Positions 53,101-63,560 of a stretch of DNA of 64,000 nt are shown here, piece after piece. The first letter of the stretch is position 1, and each line of letters begins with the position of its first letter. The stretch comes from Salminus brasiliensis. Its lineage: Eukaryota; Chordata; Actinopteri; Characiformes; Bryconidae. The stretch lies in contig NC_132878.1 of assembly GCF_030463535.1 (NCBI RefSeq), forward strand, positions 35,528,261 to 35,592,260. The letters run 5' to 3'. The notes beneath the pieces were generated by a model. That model saw only the letters and a list, made by a program, of their open reading frames with translations, searched no databases and was not told the origin of the DNA. The position numbers were made by a program, and so were the translations under genes.

Positions 53101-55606
53101 CCGGTAACTCTGGGATGAGTTGTAGTGCCAAAACTAATCATCCAACATTTGCAACCAATATACTATAATCTAATGGATAGCTTCATCAAAGATAAAAGAG
53201 AGGTACTGCAACAAAAGGAGCACTCCCAGGTAAAAGCACATGATTCTGAAAGAAACACTGGATAAGTGTTTTGGCCATAAAGTGCATAGTAATATAAAGA
53301 ATTATTTTAAATGATTTCATCTTGGTGGATTCAACCAGTGTAAACTACAGGTGTGTCCAAATAATGTAAAAAATAAAAACCATCACTGATACACACACAA
53401 ACACACCTTTTGCAGTGCATCTCAGTGCAGAAGTAAATCTGAAAGTCTTCAGAGTTGTTCACTACGTAGAGGAAGGAGCTGCGCTCATCAAACTTGGAAA
53501 TGCTGTTGTGGAAAATAAGAGAGAAAGTTTTTAATTAAGAACACATGAATATAAATATACTTTATATTTTACTGAAACAGGTACACATAAATCCTACTAG
53601 TACACCTAGATAGTCCACGTACACATAGGTACTATAACTACACATACTACATGTAGATAGATGCTACAAGCACACATATGTGTACCGACAAGCAAAAAGT
53701 ATTCTATAAAGTACTGAAAAATGGTTCTTTGACTCAAGAGTGGAACCATTTTTGGTGCTATATAAAACCACTTTTTTTAAAAGCGCTATATGACAGCCAC
53801 CTGCAAAAGATTTTCCCCTTACTGCTGCAGGTACAAAACAAGTCTGGAACAACAATTCTTCGATACAGAAGGATATCACACCAGTATCACCAGAAATGCT
53901 AGATCAGATATCAGAGAGAAAACGGGAATGAATTTGATCCAATACCATAACAAATCTAGCCTGTCAGAGCACACACTCACACTATGTGATGTGATGTCGT
54001 TAGATGTGTGTTATATCTTCCTGTGGAGAGGTAGAGTGTTGGAGTAGTTTTAGCACGAAAGAGGGAAGTGAGTTTTTGAGAATTTGATTTTTTTAAAGTA
54101 GGATCATCTAGATCACCATCATGTCCTTTAACACTCAGTGTTGACAGTGTTAAGGTGTCTTCTTAAAGTGGAAGCACCTGTGTATTTTTTCAGATCTGAA
54201 GAGAGAGCTTGTCTTTCTTTTCTTTTTCAAAGATTTACACCGTTAAAGGCTGGCCTGTCAGGTCTTGGCATGGTTGACAAGAGTTCCATTTTCTAGATCT
54301 TTGAAACACCAGTTTGGGAAACTCTTACATATGCAATCTAATTATATTGGAAATCTAAACTCCTCAGAAATATCTCCATAAAAATGAAGAACTCGTACTT
54401 GATGGCTGCTTTGGCTGGAAATGAAATAAATGAAGGGGCTCTCTGATGTTTGTACAGTCTGCAAATGCTCAAAACTGTGCATGCACGCACACACACACAC
54501 ACACACACATACAGAAGTAAGCAATCAACAAAGGCTTCACTGTCTGCAGTGATTGCACTCTTCATTCCAGGGACTTTCCTTTTGTAAGTGTTGTGTGTCT
54601 GTGTGTGTGGCTGGTGCTGAGAATGACTTCGACAGCTTGAGTGTTAAACAACTGTTCATTTAGTGCCATGATGAGAGTAGGAGAGACAGAATGTGTGTGT
54701 GTGTGACTTGTATTACACTCCGAGTATGCTTGCAGTGGATGTTCCCTAGCAACCCAGGAACTGTCCTGACCAATCCCAGAGCAGCAGTCAGTCAGCTGGC
54801 CTTGAAGTCATCTTCTGATCAGTCCACAGGAAGCACACTAATCCGTGCTGGACACTTACTACTTCACAGGAAGCCTTACTAATGACTGACCACGGTGTCC
54901 TGCACAACATCATTGACAGTAAGAAACCCACTGTCCACTGTTGCAGCACATTTTTAAGTGAAAATTTTGCATATAGTCCCAGGAACTTGGTTGGTGGCCA
55001 AAGTAAGTTGGTTGGTGTCCAAGTATTGACTAAGGATATTGAGGCTGGAGTTGGAGGGGCAGAACTAATCATCCAACATCAGTACCTGACTACACAAATG
55101 CTCTCATGGCTAAATGCAATACTGTCATCACAGCAAGCTGCCCATATTGTCCATAAATAGTAGAAGGCTGTACAGCTGCAGCAGAAAGGGGAGCAAACCC
55201 TCTATTAATACCTTGATTTTAAAAGAAACAAAGAATGACTCCACTTGTTTCTCACCATACAGTGTAGATCAGCATGGAAGTTTATGACCATAAGGCTAAA
55301 GAAGCTAACTACAGACACCAAATAGGTCTTGACTGATCAGCTGGGTTGTATTAAGGGGGGGCGTGTAAACGTGATTTTTCACTACATTATATCTTTAATG
55401 AGGAACCAGGAACCATAGCAGACAGCTTCTGGAGTGCAGTAGTGAGACTGATCAATTCAGAGCTTGTGTTGGAGTAGCTGTTTCAGCTCTGCCTCATCTG
55501 GTCTTTAGAGCTAGAGTGACTCACCTCACCCCCCGCACAGACGCTGCACTGAAATTCCACTCATGGATGCCCTTATTCTGTGTGCATGAGAGTGAGTGAG
55601 AGAGAG

Positions 55607-55681
<75 letters not shown>

Positions 55682-58600
55682 CACATCTTCAAACTTGATC
55701 AAACATAAGAACACAATCAGCAGAGATAGACAGAGTGAAAAGGGGCATAAAGAAAGGAAGAGAGAACGAGAAAGGGACAGAAAGGGACAGAAAGGGAGAC
55801 GAATAGAGAATAGAGGAAAAAGGAGAAAGGGGAAAAAGTGAAAGAGGGAGTACATGACAGAGGGGGGGGGCAGACGCGGACAAAAAGATTGAGGGAAAGA
55901 GAGGGACAGCAAGACAAGGATAGAGTGAGTGAGCATGCAGCAGAGAAAAAGGGAGGATAGACAAGGATAGAGAAGGGTAGAGGGAGGATAGGGAAAGAGG
56001 GAGAGAGAAAGAGAGAGAAAGCAGTGCAAGAGAGGCACTGTCCACTCCTAATGAGTGACTAGCAGGTGACATTAAAAGCAGGACACTGACAAGACTGAGA
56101 GTCACTGTGTGCCCATTTCCTGCAGACAGACAGATAAACTAACACACACACACACACAATGACGCAAATCTATCACAGTCATATCAGCAGAACATAAACT
56201 GGTCTGGCCACTCAATCATAAATCAGGTGTGTGATGTCATGCACAGGTGTGTACTGAAATATAAACCATTCCCTCACATCCTACATGACTGAACACAGTA
56301 AATACTAGTCAAGACTACTGAATGAATGAATGAATGAATGAATGATTTAGAATGAACACTTGCCTTGTCATCAGGAGCCACATGCCAGATGGACAGAGTG
56401 TTCTCCTCTACATCATTGTTGATTGACAGGTAAGACGGCTGGTAGACTTTAGTGGGCTCCAATATCAAAACCTGCCGCAGTCACAAATGTCCAACGTTAA
56501 AGATGATGGATGCATGATTAATTCACTTGCAAACACAGTCAAGTCATATTTATTTATAGAGCTGTGGACCCAAGTTTTTCTAATCACATAGAAAACCTTG
56601 GCAATAAAAGTTTACGCCTGTAATCCACTATGCAGCATTAAATTAAACACAAGCAAACATGAATGCAGTGAAAACTAAAAAATAATAATACATAAATTAA
56701 AATAACAATAATACTAATAATAATATGTTGTTGTTCTTAAAATTTTACTGAAAGTCTAGGGGACACTACTTTTTAACGACTTTTAAAGTTGTAACAAATT
56801 ATAAAAGTCTGAGTATTTCACATTTATTAAAATTTTGCTGATTTTATGGAGATTCCAAAAAAAAAAAAAAAAAAAAAAACCTGCACACTAAATGACTACA
56901 GGTCCATACACTACACAACCTCAACCTGCTGCTGAACCGAACCAAACATGCAGGAGCTACAGATTTAACTAAAACTAAAGACACTAGAGCTGAGAAACGG
57001 CTTTGGGTGAGGTTGTGGGTGGGGAAGACAGAGTTAGCATGGTCTGAGTTGGAGGTGCACAGAACATATTGGAGGCTACCCTGCATATGAAGCATGTGAT
57101 GGCTTCTTATACAAATTTCCGCTCCACCTTAAATGGTGTGGCAGTATCAGATGTTCTATTTTCACAACGTAGCTTCTGCATCATTTAAGGTGGAATAAAA
57201 AAAATAAAAATCTGCCTAAAAACAGCACTTTCTGTTCTTGGTTTTTAATGGCTACTGAATGATCTGGGACCACTCAACCAGCACAGACTCAGCTGTCAGC
57301 AAAGTTGCTCAGATCTACCACCAACAGCAGGATCTGATTTAACTTGATGAGGCACTGATTAATCAAACCAGGTGCTGGAGGATAACTGTAAATGATACCA
57401 CGCTTCAATTAAGGGCAGGTTTGGAAATGGTTAAGCATGCACACTGCATATGCGTTACTGAAGGTACTGAATTGGAGTGTGTGTTACAGTGTGAGTGTGT
57501 GTGTATACGCACTGGAAAGCGGACGGATGACACATCCTTTTTGGTGGCCTCCACCATGAAGTCCATCCAGAAGTCCACTAGTTCCTGCTTGGGCCCCGGT
57601 GGCTCGGAGGACGGCTTTTTAAAGTGCTGATAGATTAAAATGGTCTCAACCAAAGAGCAGAGGTACCTGAAACGCACACGTACACAAACATATGTACATA
57701 CGTTGGCCTAAAAGGTTCTAAAATGTCTAGTAACATTTCATAATTGACTTACATAAGCATTACAATAAGCATTCTGATTAGCTCTGTTTGTCTTGGATGG
57801 TTGCTCATAGAGACCAATGTATCGTATATCTGGAACAAGCATTTCTGTTTGCTTATCATTGCTAATGTGAGAGTGTGCCAGCAGAAAGTGCATCCATGTG
57901 TAAGTGTGTGTGAGCACGTGGATTCTCATATACATTAATGAGGCATGATTTGGGATCATTTGGTAATGGGGCAGTGTGCATAACAGTATATGACACCCAC
58001 ATAAGCAAGGCAAGTGACTTAAACCTACATCTACATTTACAAAGGTGCATTCCAGCAAATGTCAGCAATCATAACTCTTCCTAGGGCGAAACTACATCAA
58101 AATATACATAAACAGCTTTTAGAACATCTGATTGTTGTTGGAATAAGCCTTTATTAATGTTTCTGTAGATTTATGTCAGTTATTATAAACGGCTTATGAA
58201 CAATGCCCTTCAGTAATGTGTTATTGATCATTTTGATTAAACAACATGTCATGTATCGGTGTGTGACAGTGAATACATACGTACCAGACAGGAGCTTTAA
58301 GTTTGAAGAGCTTTTCAGAGGCGTGAATGACGCGGGTGTTGTCACAGGCCAGTATGCTAGCTCCCAAGAAGAAGCCCACATCCCAGTAACTCTGTAGCTT
58401 ATCCAGACTGCCCTTCTTTCCCAGCAGACTGCTCAACTTCACACCTACAAAACACACACAGATACACACAGGTATGTTTACTGTTTACACAATGTCAGGA
58501 CACGAGGTCATAGGTCACATATACATCCTATATGTATCACATCTGTGTAACTACTTGCATGCAATAACAGCCAGTGTCATACATTACATTCACTCAAATA

Positions 58601-61600
58601 TGAAGTGAATAACACTGATTATCCCCTAACAATAGCACATATCAAGATCTGGGACAGATGTTAGAAAGATACAGAGCAGTAGGTTCTTGTAGTAGTTATG
58701 TTGGATACAATGGTCAGGTTTCTGAAGACCAGTTTCAGTTTTGCTTCATCTCTTCACAGATTATGGCTTCTGTGAGGAAGCTGAAACTTGGGCATCAGTG
58801 GACCTTCAAATAGTCCACCAAGGCTTGGTTTCAAAAGAAGTCCTGGAAGATTCTGGAGTGGCCGTCACAGTCGCCTGACCAGAACCCCATAGAAAATATT
58901 TGGTGGGATTTGAAGAAGGTGGTTGCAGCAGCAAACCCAAGACCCAAGACCAAGAGAACTGGAGGCCACTGCCCATGAGGAATGGGCAAAGATTCCTCGC
59001 TGTGTCTGGCAATGCATACTAAATACAAAATACTAAGGCATTGTTGTAAAGGCGCTTGTTCTATTAGTGTGTTGAGCCATTTAAATTGTTCTTGTTTGAT
59101 TGGTTATATATATTAACCTAATAATATTGGTTAAATATTTTAACATTTAAATATAATAAAAAAAACAAAATCTTATTTGCTGAAAATGCAAATGAACATG
59201 TTCTCAGGCACATTTTACTGAATATTGCAAACTTCCATTTGCTCATCCCTACATAAATATATATATATTTTCAGTTAATCTCTTTTACTCATACAGATGG
59301 AATTACAACACACACAGACACAGATCAAAGTTATTCCACACTGTACTGCTCCAAGTTAGATATAAACACAGACATACAGACAGACAGACCGACAGACAGA
59401 CCGACAGACAGACCGACAGAGGACTCAACCTCATTCTCTTTATTCTTCCACTCTTCCTGAAGTTACTTCTGTTTACATATTCATATATTCCTCCCCTTCC
59501 CACGTTGAGTCTCTCTCCATGGCTTTCTGCCCTGTGTTTGCTTTTGGAGGCCACACTAAGCTCCTTAAACACCATGTTTGATATTAGTCACTCAGCTAGC
59601 TGATCGCTAGCTTCCAAAAATGCCTCCAAATGCTCCTCATGTAAACGAAATCTGCTTGACATAGAGCAGTGCAATGAAGCGTCCACATTGTTGGTGCCCT
59701 GCTGACGGTACTTGACCAAGCTCCAAACACACACATGCATGTAGTGCATAAACACACTGGTACACACTAACTCAGAGAAGCCATCAGCCTGTTCTACATG
59801 TGCCAGACACACTGTTGGCATAAAATTACACATTACCTTGTCAACATGTTCACCACCACAGACCTTTCACTACACACTGTTTAGGAAACTCTATTTTCTG
59901 ACCTCTTAGAACGCAATGTTATGGCAAGGCTGCTCGGTATTGTGCCTGCAGCTTATTGTCTTGTTAGTGTCATTGTCTCATCGCAAAACACTATTAGTTA
60001 AAAAATATGCGAGGACAGTTTGGTTCCAATTTCTTTTTCAGAGTTTGTCACATATGGCAAGATTTAAGGCTGTAGCAATTTTAGAGCAGTATCGCACACA
60101 AAACACTCCTATTTTAAGAGTCAATACTTTTTCCACCAACTCATACTTTTACATTCTCTAGATTTCTCTAATTGGGCTAAGTGGGCTGCTGAAATGGGAG
60201 ATACTGAGAGTAGCATGATCTTGATGTGCTCCTGAACTAAACCTACTAACTATGCTACTGGATCTATACAGACAGCAGTGGTTTATGCAATTCATCACTG
60301 CTGAAACATTTTCCACATCAATCATTTTACACTGACTTTCAGTACAAGTTTAGGAAAGTTTCACTTCTCCTAAAAAAGTTGCAAAGTTTGTGGAGGTACA
60401 GAGGTTTTGTTTTTCATCAGAGACAAATTATGAACCTGCAAAGAATCACCAGGAGCACAGAGGGAAGTGAATGATGAAGACTAACATCAGGAAAGGGAAT
60501 GTTGCAACTTAGAGTGGGGCTATACACAGACAAGCCAAAAGTCATGGGAACCGTTACCTTAGAGGACAGCTTTGGAATGTCCACACCTGTGTAAGGTGTG
60601 CTATCTTGTAAGTTGGACACGGCTGAACACGGCTTATACGGCTTATAGCAAGGCAACATGAATAATTGAGGTTCGAGCAAGGCCTGCTAGTGGGTTGTGC
60701 AGGCATTTAACATTCTTCGATCCACAGTTTCACGAATGTACCAGGAGATACTGGGTCCAGTGGGTGCAAACAGACAAACGACACTGGCACATTTAATACT
60801 GGAGGTCCAACACGCATATCCAGGAGGTCAGTGTGGTGTTTCTTAGCTTCCATGGTAAAAGTCATGGGCAGCTGGATAGGACTATGATAAAATATGCTGA
60901 TGTCAAGTGATCCCTTGAACCAATCACAATTAGAACAGAGTTCAAACAAGCTAACTAGGATTGTTAAACACACTTCACTGACCCCTTACCTGCAGTGCCT
61001 ACATTTGAAAGATCAATTTATCCCCATTATTCAATGTCTTACACAGATTTAAAGTTCAAGCTCTGCCAGAAATAAAAGCTTATCATTGTATTTGTATCTT
61101 CAAAACTGACTTAATTTAATGATTACCAAGTTTAGAAATCTTAAACAACTGAGTTTTAATATAATTTTTAGAATAAAATTGGAAACAGTTGACAGCCTTT
61201 TAACACAACAGCAGACTGGATTTAATAATTCTGCATCAAACTGGGACTGACTGAATGTTTTCAAAGTCCAACTGGCTCCATCTCCAGTTCGCTGGACAGC
61301 ATCTACCTCATTCAGTTTAAAGTAGGTTATCTTGATGACCAAGCCAGAGAGAGAGGCCAAGGATCGCAATTGCTCTTTTCACTGTCCCCCCACTGCTGCA
61401 CTCCTGGCCCAATACACACCTACTTTACGCAGCTCGAAAGAAGAGTCGAACTGGTGGCCTGCAGCCAGCAAAAGCACTGCGTAGTTGATGCCAGAGTGAA
61501 GAGTGGGCTCCGATTCAAAACCTCTTCTGAACCTGCAGGGGGGTGGAGAAAGAGGGGGAGAGAGAAAAGAAAGGACAAAAATAAAGCTGTATGTTAAGGA

Positions 61601-62516
61601 TACAAATGTAAATCAGTATGAATCATGAAACCTGAAATCCCATCACATTTTGAAGTGATTATTTTATGTGATAATTTTTACATTTGATAAAAGCATGTTC
61701 TTTTCAGTTCAAAAAGTGAAAGCATATTTTACTGAATAACAGTATGAATTATGCAATACAATTCTAATATAACACTTATGTCATGAACCCTGCTACATAA
61801 CACTGACATGGCCATGCCATAAACATATGCCATGCATTGTCATGTTATGTACAGTAATTTACTGGTAATGGCAACATTACACATCTGTCATGAATGCATG
61901 ATACTGTGATTGAGGTCATGACACGACATGTAATGAACTTAAACATGTCATGGCAGGTGTCTTATGCTGTCATAAGACACTAAATAATATAGCATCTGTT
62001 CATCATTTAAATTACAGATCCTAAAAAACATACAGTTGAAGTACTGGAGCCCTTTTTTGGTGCTATATAAAATGATTTTAAAAAAGGCTATCTACATGAG
62101 GTTTCTCACCTAGGCAAAGAACTACTTAAGCATTTCAATGGTTTCTTAAGCTATTATGCACATACAGAGAAGCACTGCCTTTACTAAAGTGGGTGATGAT
62201 GTGGGTGTACTATAATGCAGTCACTCAAAACCCTGTTGTGGTGCTGTCATTGGCAGTTGTTATAACTCCACCACACTTCCCTGAGCGTTACAAGGATGTT
62301 GTAAAAGCCTAAAAAAGGCGTGTGTGTGAGTGTGTGTGCACTCACCACTGTATGCTGTTGTCTCTGCTTTCAGTGTCAGTGAAGTGGGAGTCCAGAAACA
62401 TGTCCTTATAGATGCGCCCCACCATACAATAAATATCAGAGGCCACCTGCTCCTCACTTTCTACCAGCGGCAGCATGATATCCAGAGCCTTCTGCCGGTC
62501 TCCAGGCTGATTCCTC
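28630..62516 (-). CDS. map3k5: map3k5 (ASK1), 24 exons, 5' end outside window
   Basis: Encodes apoptosis signal-regulating kinase 1, the MAP3K that activates MKK4/7 and MKK3/6 towards JNK and p38 under oxidative and other stress. Exons in transcript order are 62346-62516, 61420-61532, 58285-58444, 57513-57666, 56364-56471, 55525-55577, 53407-53502, 52742-52823, 46948-47081, 44843-44970, 44599-44735, 42834-42939, 40959-41116, 39570-39750, 38743-38760, 38268-38445, 36570-36738, 36153-36338, 34344-34449, 32947-33196, 31639-31751, 30768-30877, 29724-29800 and 28630-28690. They total 3,049 nt with every phase matching, about 1,016 codons, equivalent to roughly residue 355 to the end of the 1,374-residue human protein. 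Map3k5 is preferred over map3k6 and map3k15 because the kinase and linker agree best with ASK1. The N-terminal thioredoxin-binding part lies beyond the right edge. Confidence 0.93.
28737..29390 (-). mobile_element. L2 LINE, 3' part
   Basis: Minus-strand frame 28911-29378 encodes the reverse transcriptase C-terminus ([47 protein letters not shown]). The 3' end carries the CATTTAGCAGACGCTCTTAT tail shared by fish L2 LINEs and SINEs and repeated ATTTAC. It is in the intron between the last two map3k5 exons, same strand as the gene. Confidence 0.9.
33806..34275 (-). mobile_element. L2 LINE, short 3' copy
   Basis: A second copy of the same L2 family (minus frame 33958-34191 with [18 protein letters not shown]), lacking the part that encodes [12 protein letters not shown]. 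It ends about 70 bp from map3k5 exon 19. Confidence 0.88.
35280..36090 (-). mobile_element. Tc1-like transposon remnant
   Basis: Minus-strand 35868-36062 gives an HTH piece ([18 protein letters not shown]) and [14 protein letters not shown] frameshifted sequence. The 35290-35420 stretch has the AACTGCCTGAAGTCTGGAAT type of a fish Tc1 family. It is decayed, and its right end is within about 60 bp of map3k5 exon 18. Confidence 0.7.
36568..36569 (-). other. map3k5: GC splice donor, map3k5 exon 17
   Basis: Exon end CAG is followed by GCGAGT. The protein continues in phase with GSEETKL in the next exon, as in ASK1, only if this GC is the donor. Confidence 0.8.
36570..38445 (-). CDS. map3k5: map3k5 14-3-3 site and linker (exons 16-17)
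   Basis: Exon 16 begins with [17 protein letters not shown], which contains the RSIS(P)LP site equivalent to human Ser966, bound by 14-3-3 to keep ASK1 quiet. It continues with [15 protein letters not shown]. Exon 17 has [20 protein letters not shown] and [12 protein letters not shown], well conserved in ASK1. Exon 17 ends CACACAG and is followed by GCGAGT, so the intron must use a GC donor. The nearest GT (36563) would put the next exon out of frame. The intron between the two exons holds a large 21-bp minisatellite. Confidence 0.92.
37136..38155. repeat. 21-bp minisatellite in map3k5 intron
   Basis: About 48 copies of a unit like TCACTGGTCAAATGTCTTGAA. A diverged block with GTCACAGGTCAAACGTG is seen at about 37380 and again at about 37863, so part of the array has been duplicated with a period near 482 bp. 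The 21-bp length leaves long open frames on both strands (LVKCLES repeats on plus, LTSDSRH repeats on minus). These are not called as genes. Confidence 0.95.
38743..38760 (-). CDS. map3k5: map3k5 18-nt microexon
   Basis: CTTTGACTCCAGGAACAG lies between a T-rich tract with CAG acceptor and a GTGAGT donor. It joins exon 14 (ending in one base of a codon) to exon 16 in phase, adding ALTPGT before EYLRSIS. The human protein has a similar LSALSAGSNEYL stretch here. Skipping would keep the frame, since 18 is a multiple of three, and would shorten the linker just before the 14-3-3 site. Confidence 0.85.
39570..47081 (-). CDS. map3k5: map3k5 kinase domain (exons 9-14 in window)
   Basis: Six exons give a complete Ser/Thr kinase domain. 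Visible in order are YDYEYDE at the domain start, the glycine loop [12 protein letters not shown], the ATP-binding Lys in LAIKEI (human Lys709), HKNIVQYLG, the catalytic loop AHRDIKGDN, the metal-binding ISDFGTSK, and the activation loop [13 protein letters not shown]. In the last, the phosphorylated Thr (human Thr838) precedes a Gly codon split between exons 12 and 13. The lobe ends with [19 protein letters not shown] and [14 protein letters not shown]. All catalytic residues are present, so an active kinase is expected. The residue before HRD is Ala where human ASK1 has Val, a mild change. Confidence 0.96.
40670..40865. repeat. Dispersed fish repeat
   Basis: Stretch with CCAACCCTTGTCCAGGAGG near the left and GTTGGGAAACACTGCAG at the right, a common short interspersed element in fish introns. 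It is 94 bp from map3k5 exon 13. No coding content. Confidence 0.55.
45370..46520. repeat. Simple-repeat cluster (TA, GA, CA)
   Basis: (TA)n at about 45376-45430, purine-rich GA sequence at 45710-46035 and 46150-46430, and CA tracts at about 46066-46120 and 46445-46518. The cluster sits in the intron between the first two kinase exons. All reading frames here are repeat artefacts. Confidence 0.95.
48190..48560. repeat. DNA-transposon-derived repeat, copy 1
   Basis: Contains CAAATGTTAGTGGATGCCCC, GTGCTCCATCCAATG and GAAAGCC-type pieces typical of a non-coding fish DNA transposon. Related decayed copies occur at about 53040-53285 and 54990-55215. Confidence 0.5.
48850..48965. mobile_element. 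L2/SINE tail, short copy
   Basis: CATTTACGGCAGTTAGTAGA and the following TCCAGAGCGACTTAC match the 3' ends of the L2 copies at 28737 and 33806. Only the last 115 bp are present. Confidence 0.8.
49802..51591 (-). mobile_element. Truncated Ty3/gypsy element with two LTR-like repeats
   Basis: Direct repeats flank a short middle: left 49802-50308 and right 50818-51591, both starting GGTTTGAACCCAGGCCG and ending near GCCCTAGAGCCA. The left copy lacks about 110 bp present at 50862-50972 (including TTATAAAAG) and about 160 bp present near 51383-51545. Minus-strand 50310-50805 encodes a reverse transcriptase piece ([36 protein letters not shown]). Gag, protease, RNase H and integrase are absent. It lies in the large map3k5 intron between 47082 and 52741. 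Confidence 0.88.
52742..62516 (-). CDS. map3k5: map3k5 regulatory region (exons 1-8 in window)
   Basis: Codes for the central regulatory part of ASK1, a TPR-like helical array followed by a PH-like domain, which holds the kinase inactive and binds TRAF proteins. Recognisable conserved stretches are [100 protein letters not shown] and FQIYFCTE. Exon 5 (56364-56471) ends at a GC donor rather than GT. Exon 6 (55525-55577) has two usable acceptors six bases apart. The introns carry Tc1 pieces, a GA microsatellite and other repeats. Confidence 0.92.
53040..53285. repeat. DNA-transposon-derived repeat, copy 2
   Basis: Contains GGATGAGTTGTAGTGCC, CATCCAACATTTGC and ends GTTTTGGCCATAAAGTGC, the terminal style of a fish Tc1-type non-coding element. 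Lies in a map3k5 intron. Confidence 0.5.
54990..55215. repeat. DNA-transposon-derived repeat, copy 3
   Basis: Shares AACTAATCATCCAACAT and GTACCTGACTAC-type sequence with copy 2, but has no clear ends. Confidence 0.45.
55590..56035. repeat. (GA)n microsatellite and purine-rich tract
   Basis: Pure (GA)n at about 55608-55676, continuing as AGAAAGGGA-like purine-rich sequence to 56035. It starts about 30 bp upstream of the map3k5 exon 6 acceptor region, so on the gene strand it is a long pyrimidine tract. Confidence 0.9.
56362..56363 (-). other. map3k5: GC splice donor, map3k5 exon 5
   Basis: Exon end AAG is followed by GCAAGT, the classic GC-donor consensus. No GT donor keeps the conserved [13 protein letters not shown] sequence and the frame. 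Confidence 0.75.
57107..57200. repeat. Short inverted-repeat element (MITE-like)
   Basis: CTCCACCTTAAATGGTGTGG and the partner CATTTAAGGTGGAATA, about 50 bp apart, form an imperfect hairpin. No coding content. Confidence 0.5.
58690..59040 (+). mobile_element. Tc1-like transposase C-terminal remnant
   Basis: Plus strand encodes [20 protein letters not shown], then [12 protein letters not shown], the final catalytic region and tail typical of Tc1 transposases, with decay afterwards. Intronic in map3k5, antisense to it. Confidence 0.82.
60480..60990. repeat. Dispersed transposon-derived repeat
   Basis: Sequence such as ACAAGCCAAAAGTCATGGGA at 60532 and AAAGTCATGGGCAGC at 60858 in the intron upstream of exon 3 resembles non-coding DNA-transposon copies. 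Assignment to a family is not possible by eye. Confidence 0.35.
61770..61990. repeat. TGTCATG-rich MITE-like repeat
   Basis: Many short TGTCATG and CATGACA words in both orientations give a palindromic element of about 220 bp, a style common in fish. No gene. Confidence 0.5.
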
Positions 62517-62679
62517 CTACAGAGAAAAGAATGAAACAGTATATTAAGTTAATTTATTAACTACACATTTCACTTTATTAACTACACATTTCCTTCATAT
62601 GTGTGTACATTTCAGTTTCTGAAATGACAAATGTTGAAATGACAAAACTAATAATTTCAGGACATACCAATGATGGGTA

Positions 62680-63560
62680 CATTAAAGCGATTATGCTGCA
62701 GATCTCCTAAATGCAATGACTGCCTGACATCTGTGATTTAAAGACAACGCCAGGTGCTGACTATCTTTTCTGGTGATGCTTTGCCAAGTCTCTAATTAAG
62801 CCATCTTCAGCACTTGCATATATCAGGCCTTGTTCTCTGAAGTTTTCTCTTCAGCAAATAGAACGCATGCTCTGTTGGATTTAACGCGGATGACTGGCTT
62901 GGGATCATTATCTTGCTGTAGGATAAAGTGTTGCCCTGCCAGTTTGGAGGTATTTACTGGAACTTGAGTAGATAAGATGTTCCTGTACACCTCACTGTAC
63001 AGAACTCATTGTGCGACTTTCTTCAGCAGTTACATCATCAATGATGATAAATGCACCAGTACTTGTGGCAGCCATACATGCTCCAGCCAACACCCCCACC
63101 ACCATGTTTCACAGATGAGGTGGTATGCTTTGGGTCATGTGCACACACACTCTGATCGAGATTAATCTTGATCTTATCTGTCCACAAGATCATTTCCCCC
63201 GAATTCTGTGGCTCTTTTAGGTAATTTTTTGCAAACTGTAATCTGGTCATTCTGTTAAGTGGTTTTGTACCTTGCAGTTGTCTCTGTATTTCTGTTCATT
63301 AAGTCCTCAGTGGACTTCCTAAATCCTGCTAAAAACAGCAAATTTGTCTTTACCATAGTGAGGATATCTCTGCCATCAGCAGTGGAGGTCTTCCTTGGCC
63401 TACCATTTGCGATTACCAGTGTGTTCTTTCTCCTTAAGGATATTCCACACAGTTGATTTTGGTAATCCCAAGGTCTGAACGATGTCTCTAATGGTTTTAT
63501 TCTTGTTTTTCAGCCTCATAATAGCTTCTTTCTTCTGACTGTTATTGGCACATTGTTCTG
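62680..63560 (-). mobile_element. Tc1-like transposon remnant at right edge
   Basis: Minus-strand 63038-63250 encodes RLQFAKNYLKEPQNSGEMIL, WTDKIKINL and a VKHGGGGV box, matching the catalytic middle of Tc1 transposases. Decayed flanks reach about 62690 and 63550. It lies in the intron upstream of the first map3k5 exon seen here. No further map3k5 exon was found in 62517-64000. Confidence 0.8.

Noticed and set aside
57738..58058. 106-codon minus-strand frame in a map3k5 intron
   Set aside because: Not conserved with any ASK1 region, no suitable splice sites, and flanking exons join directly in phase.
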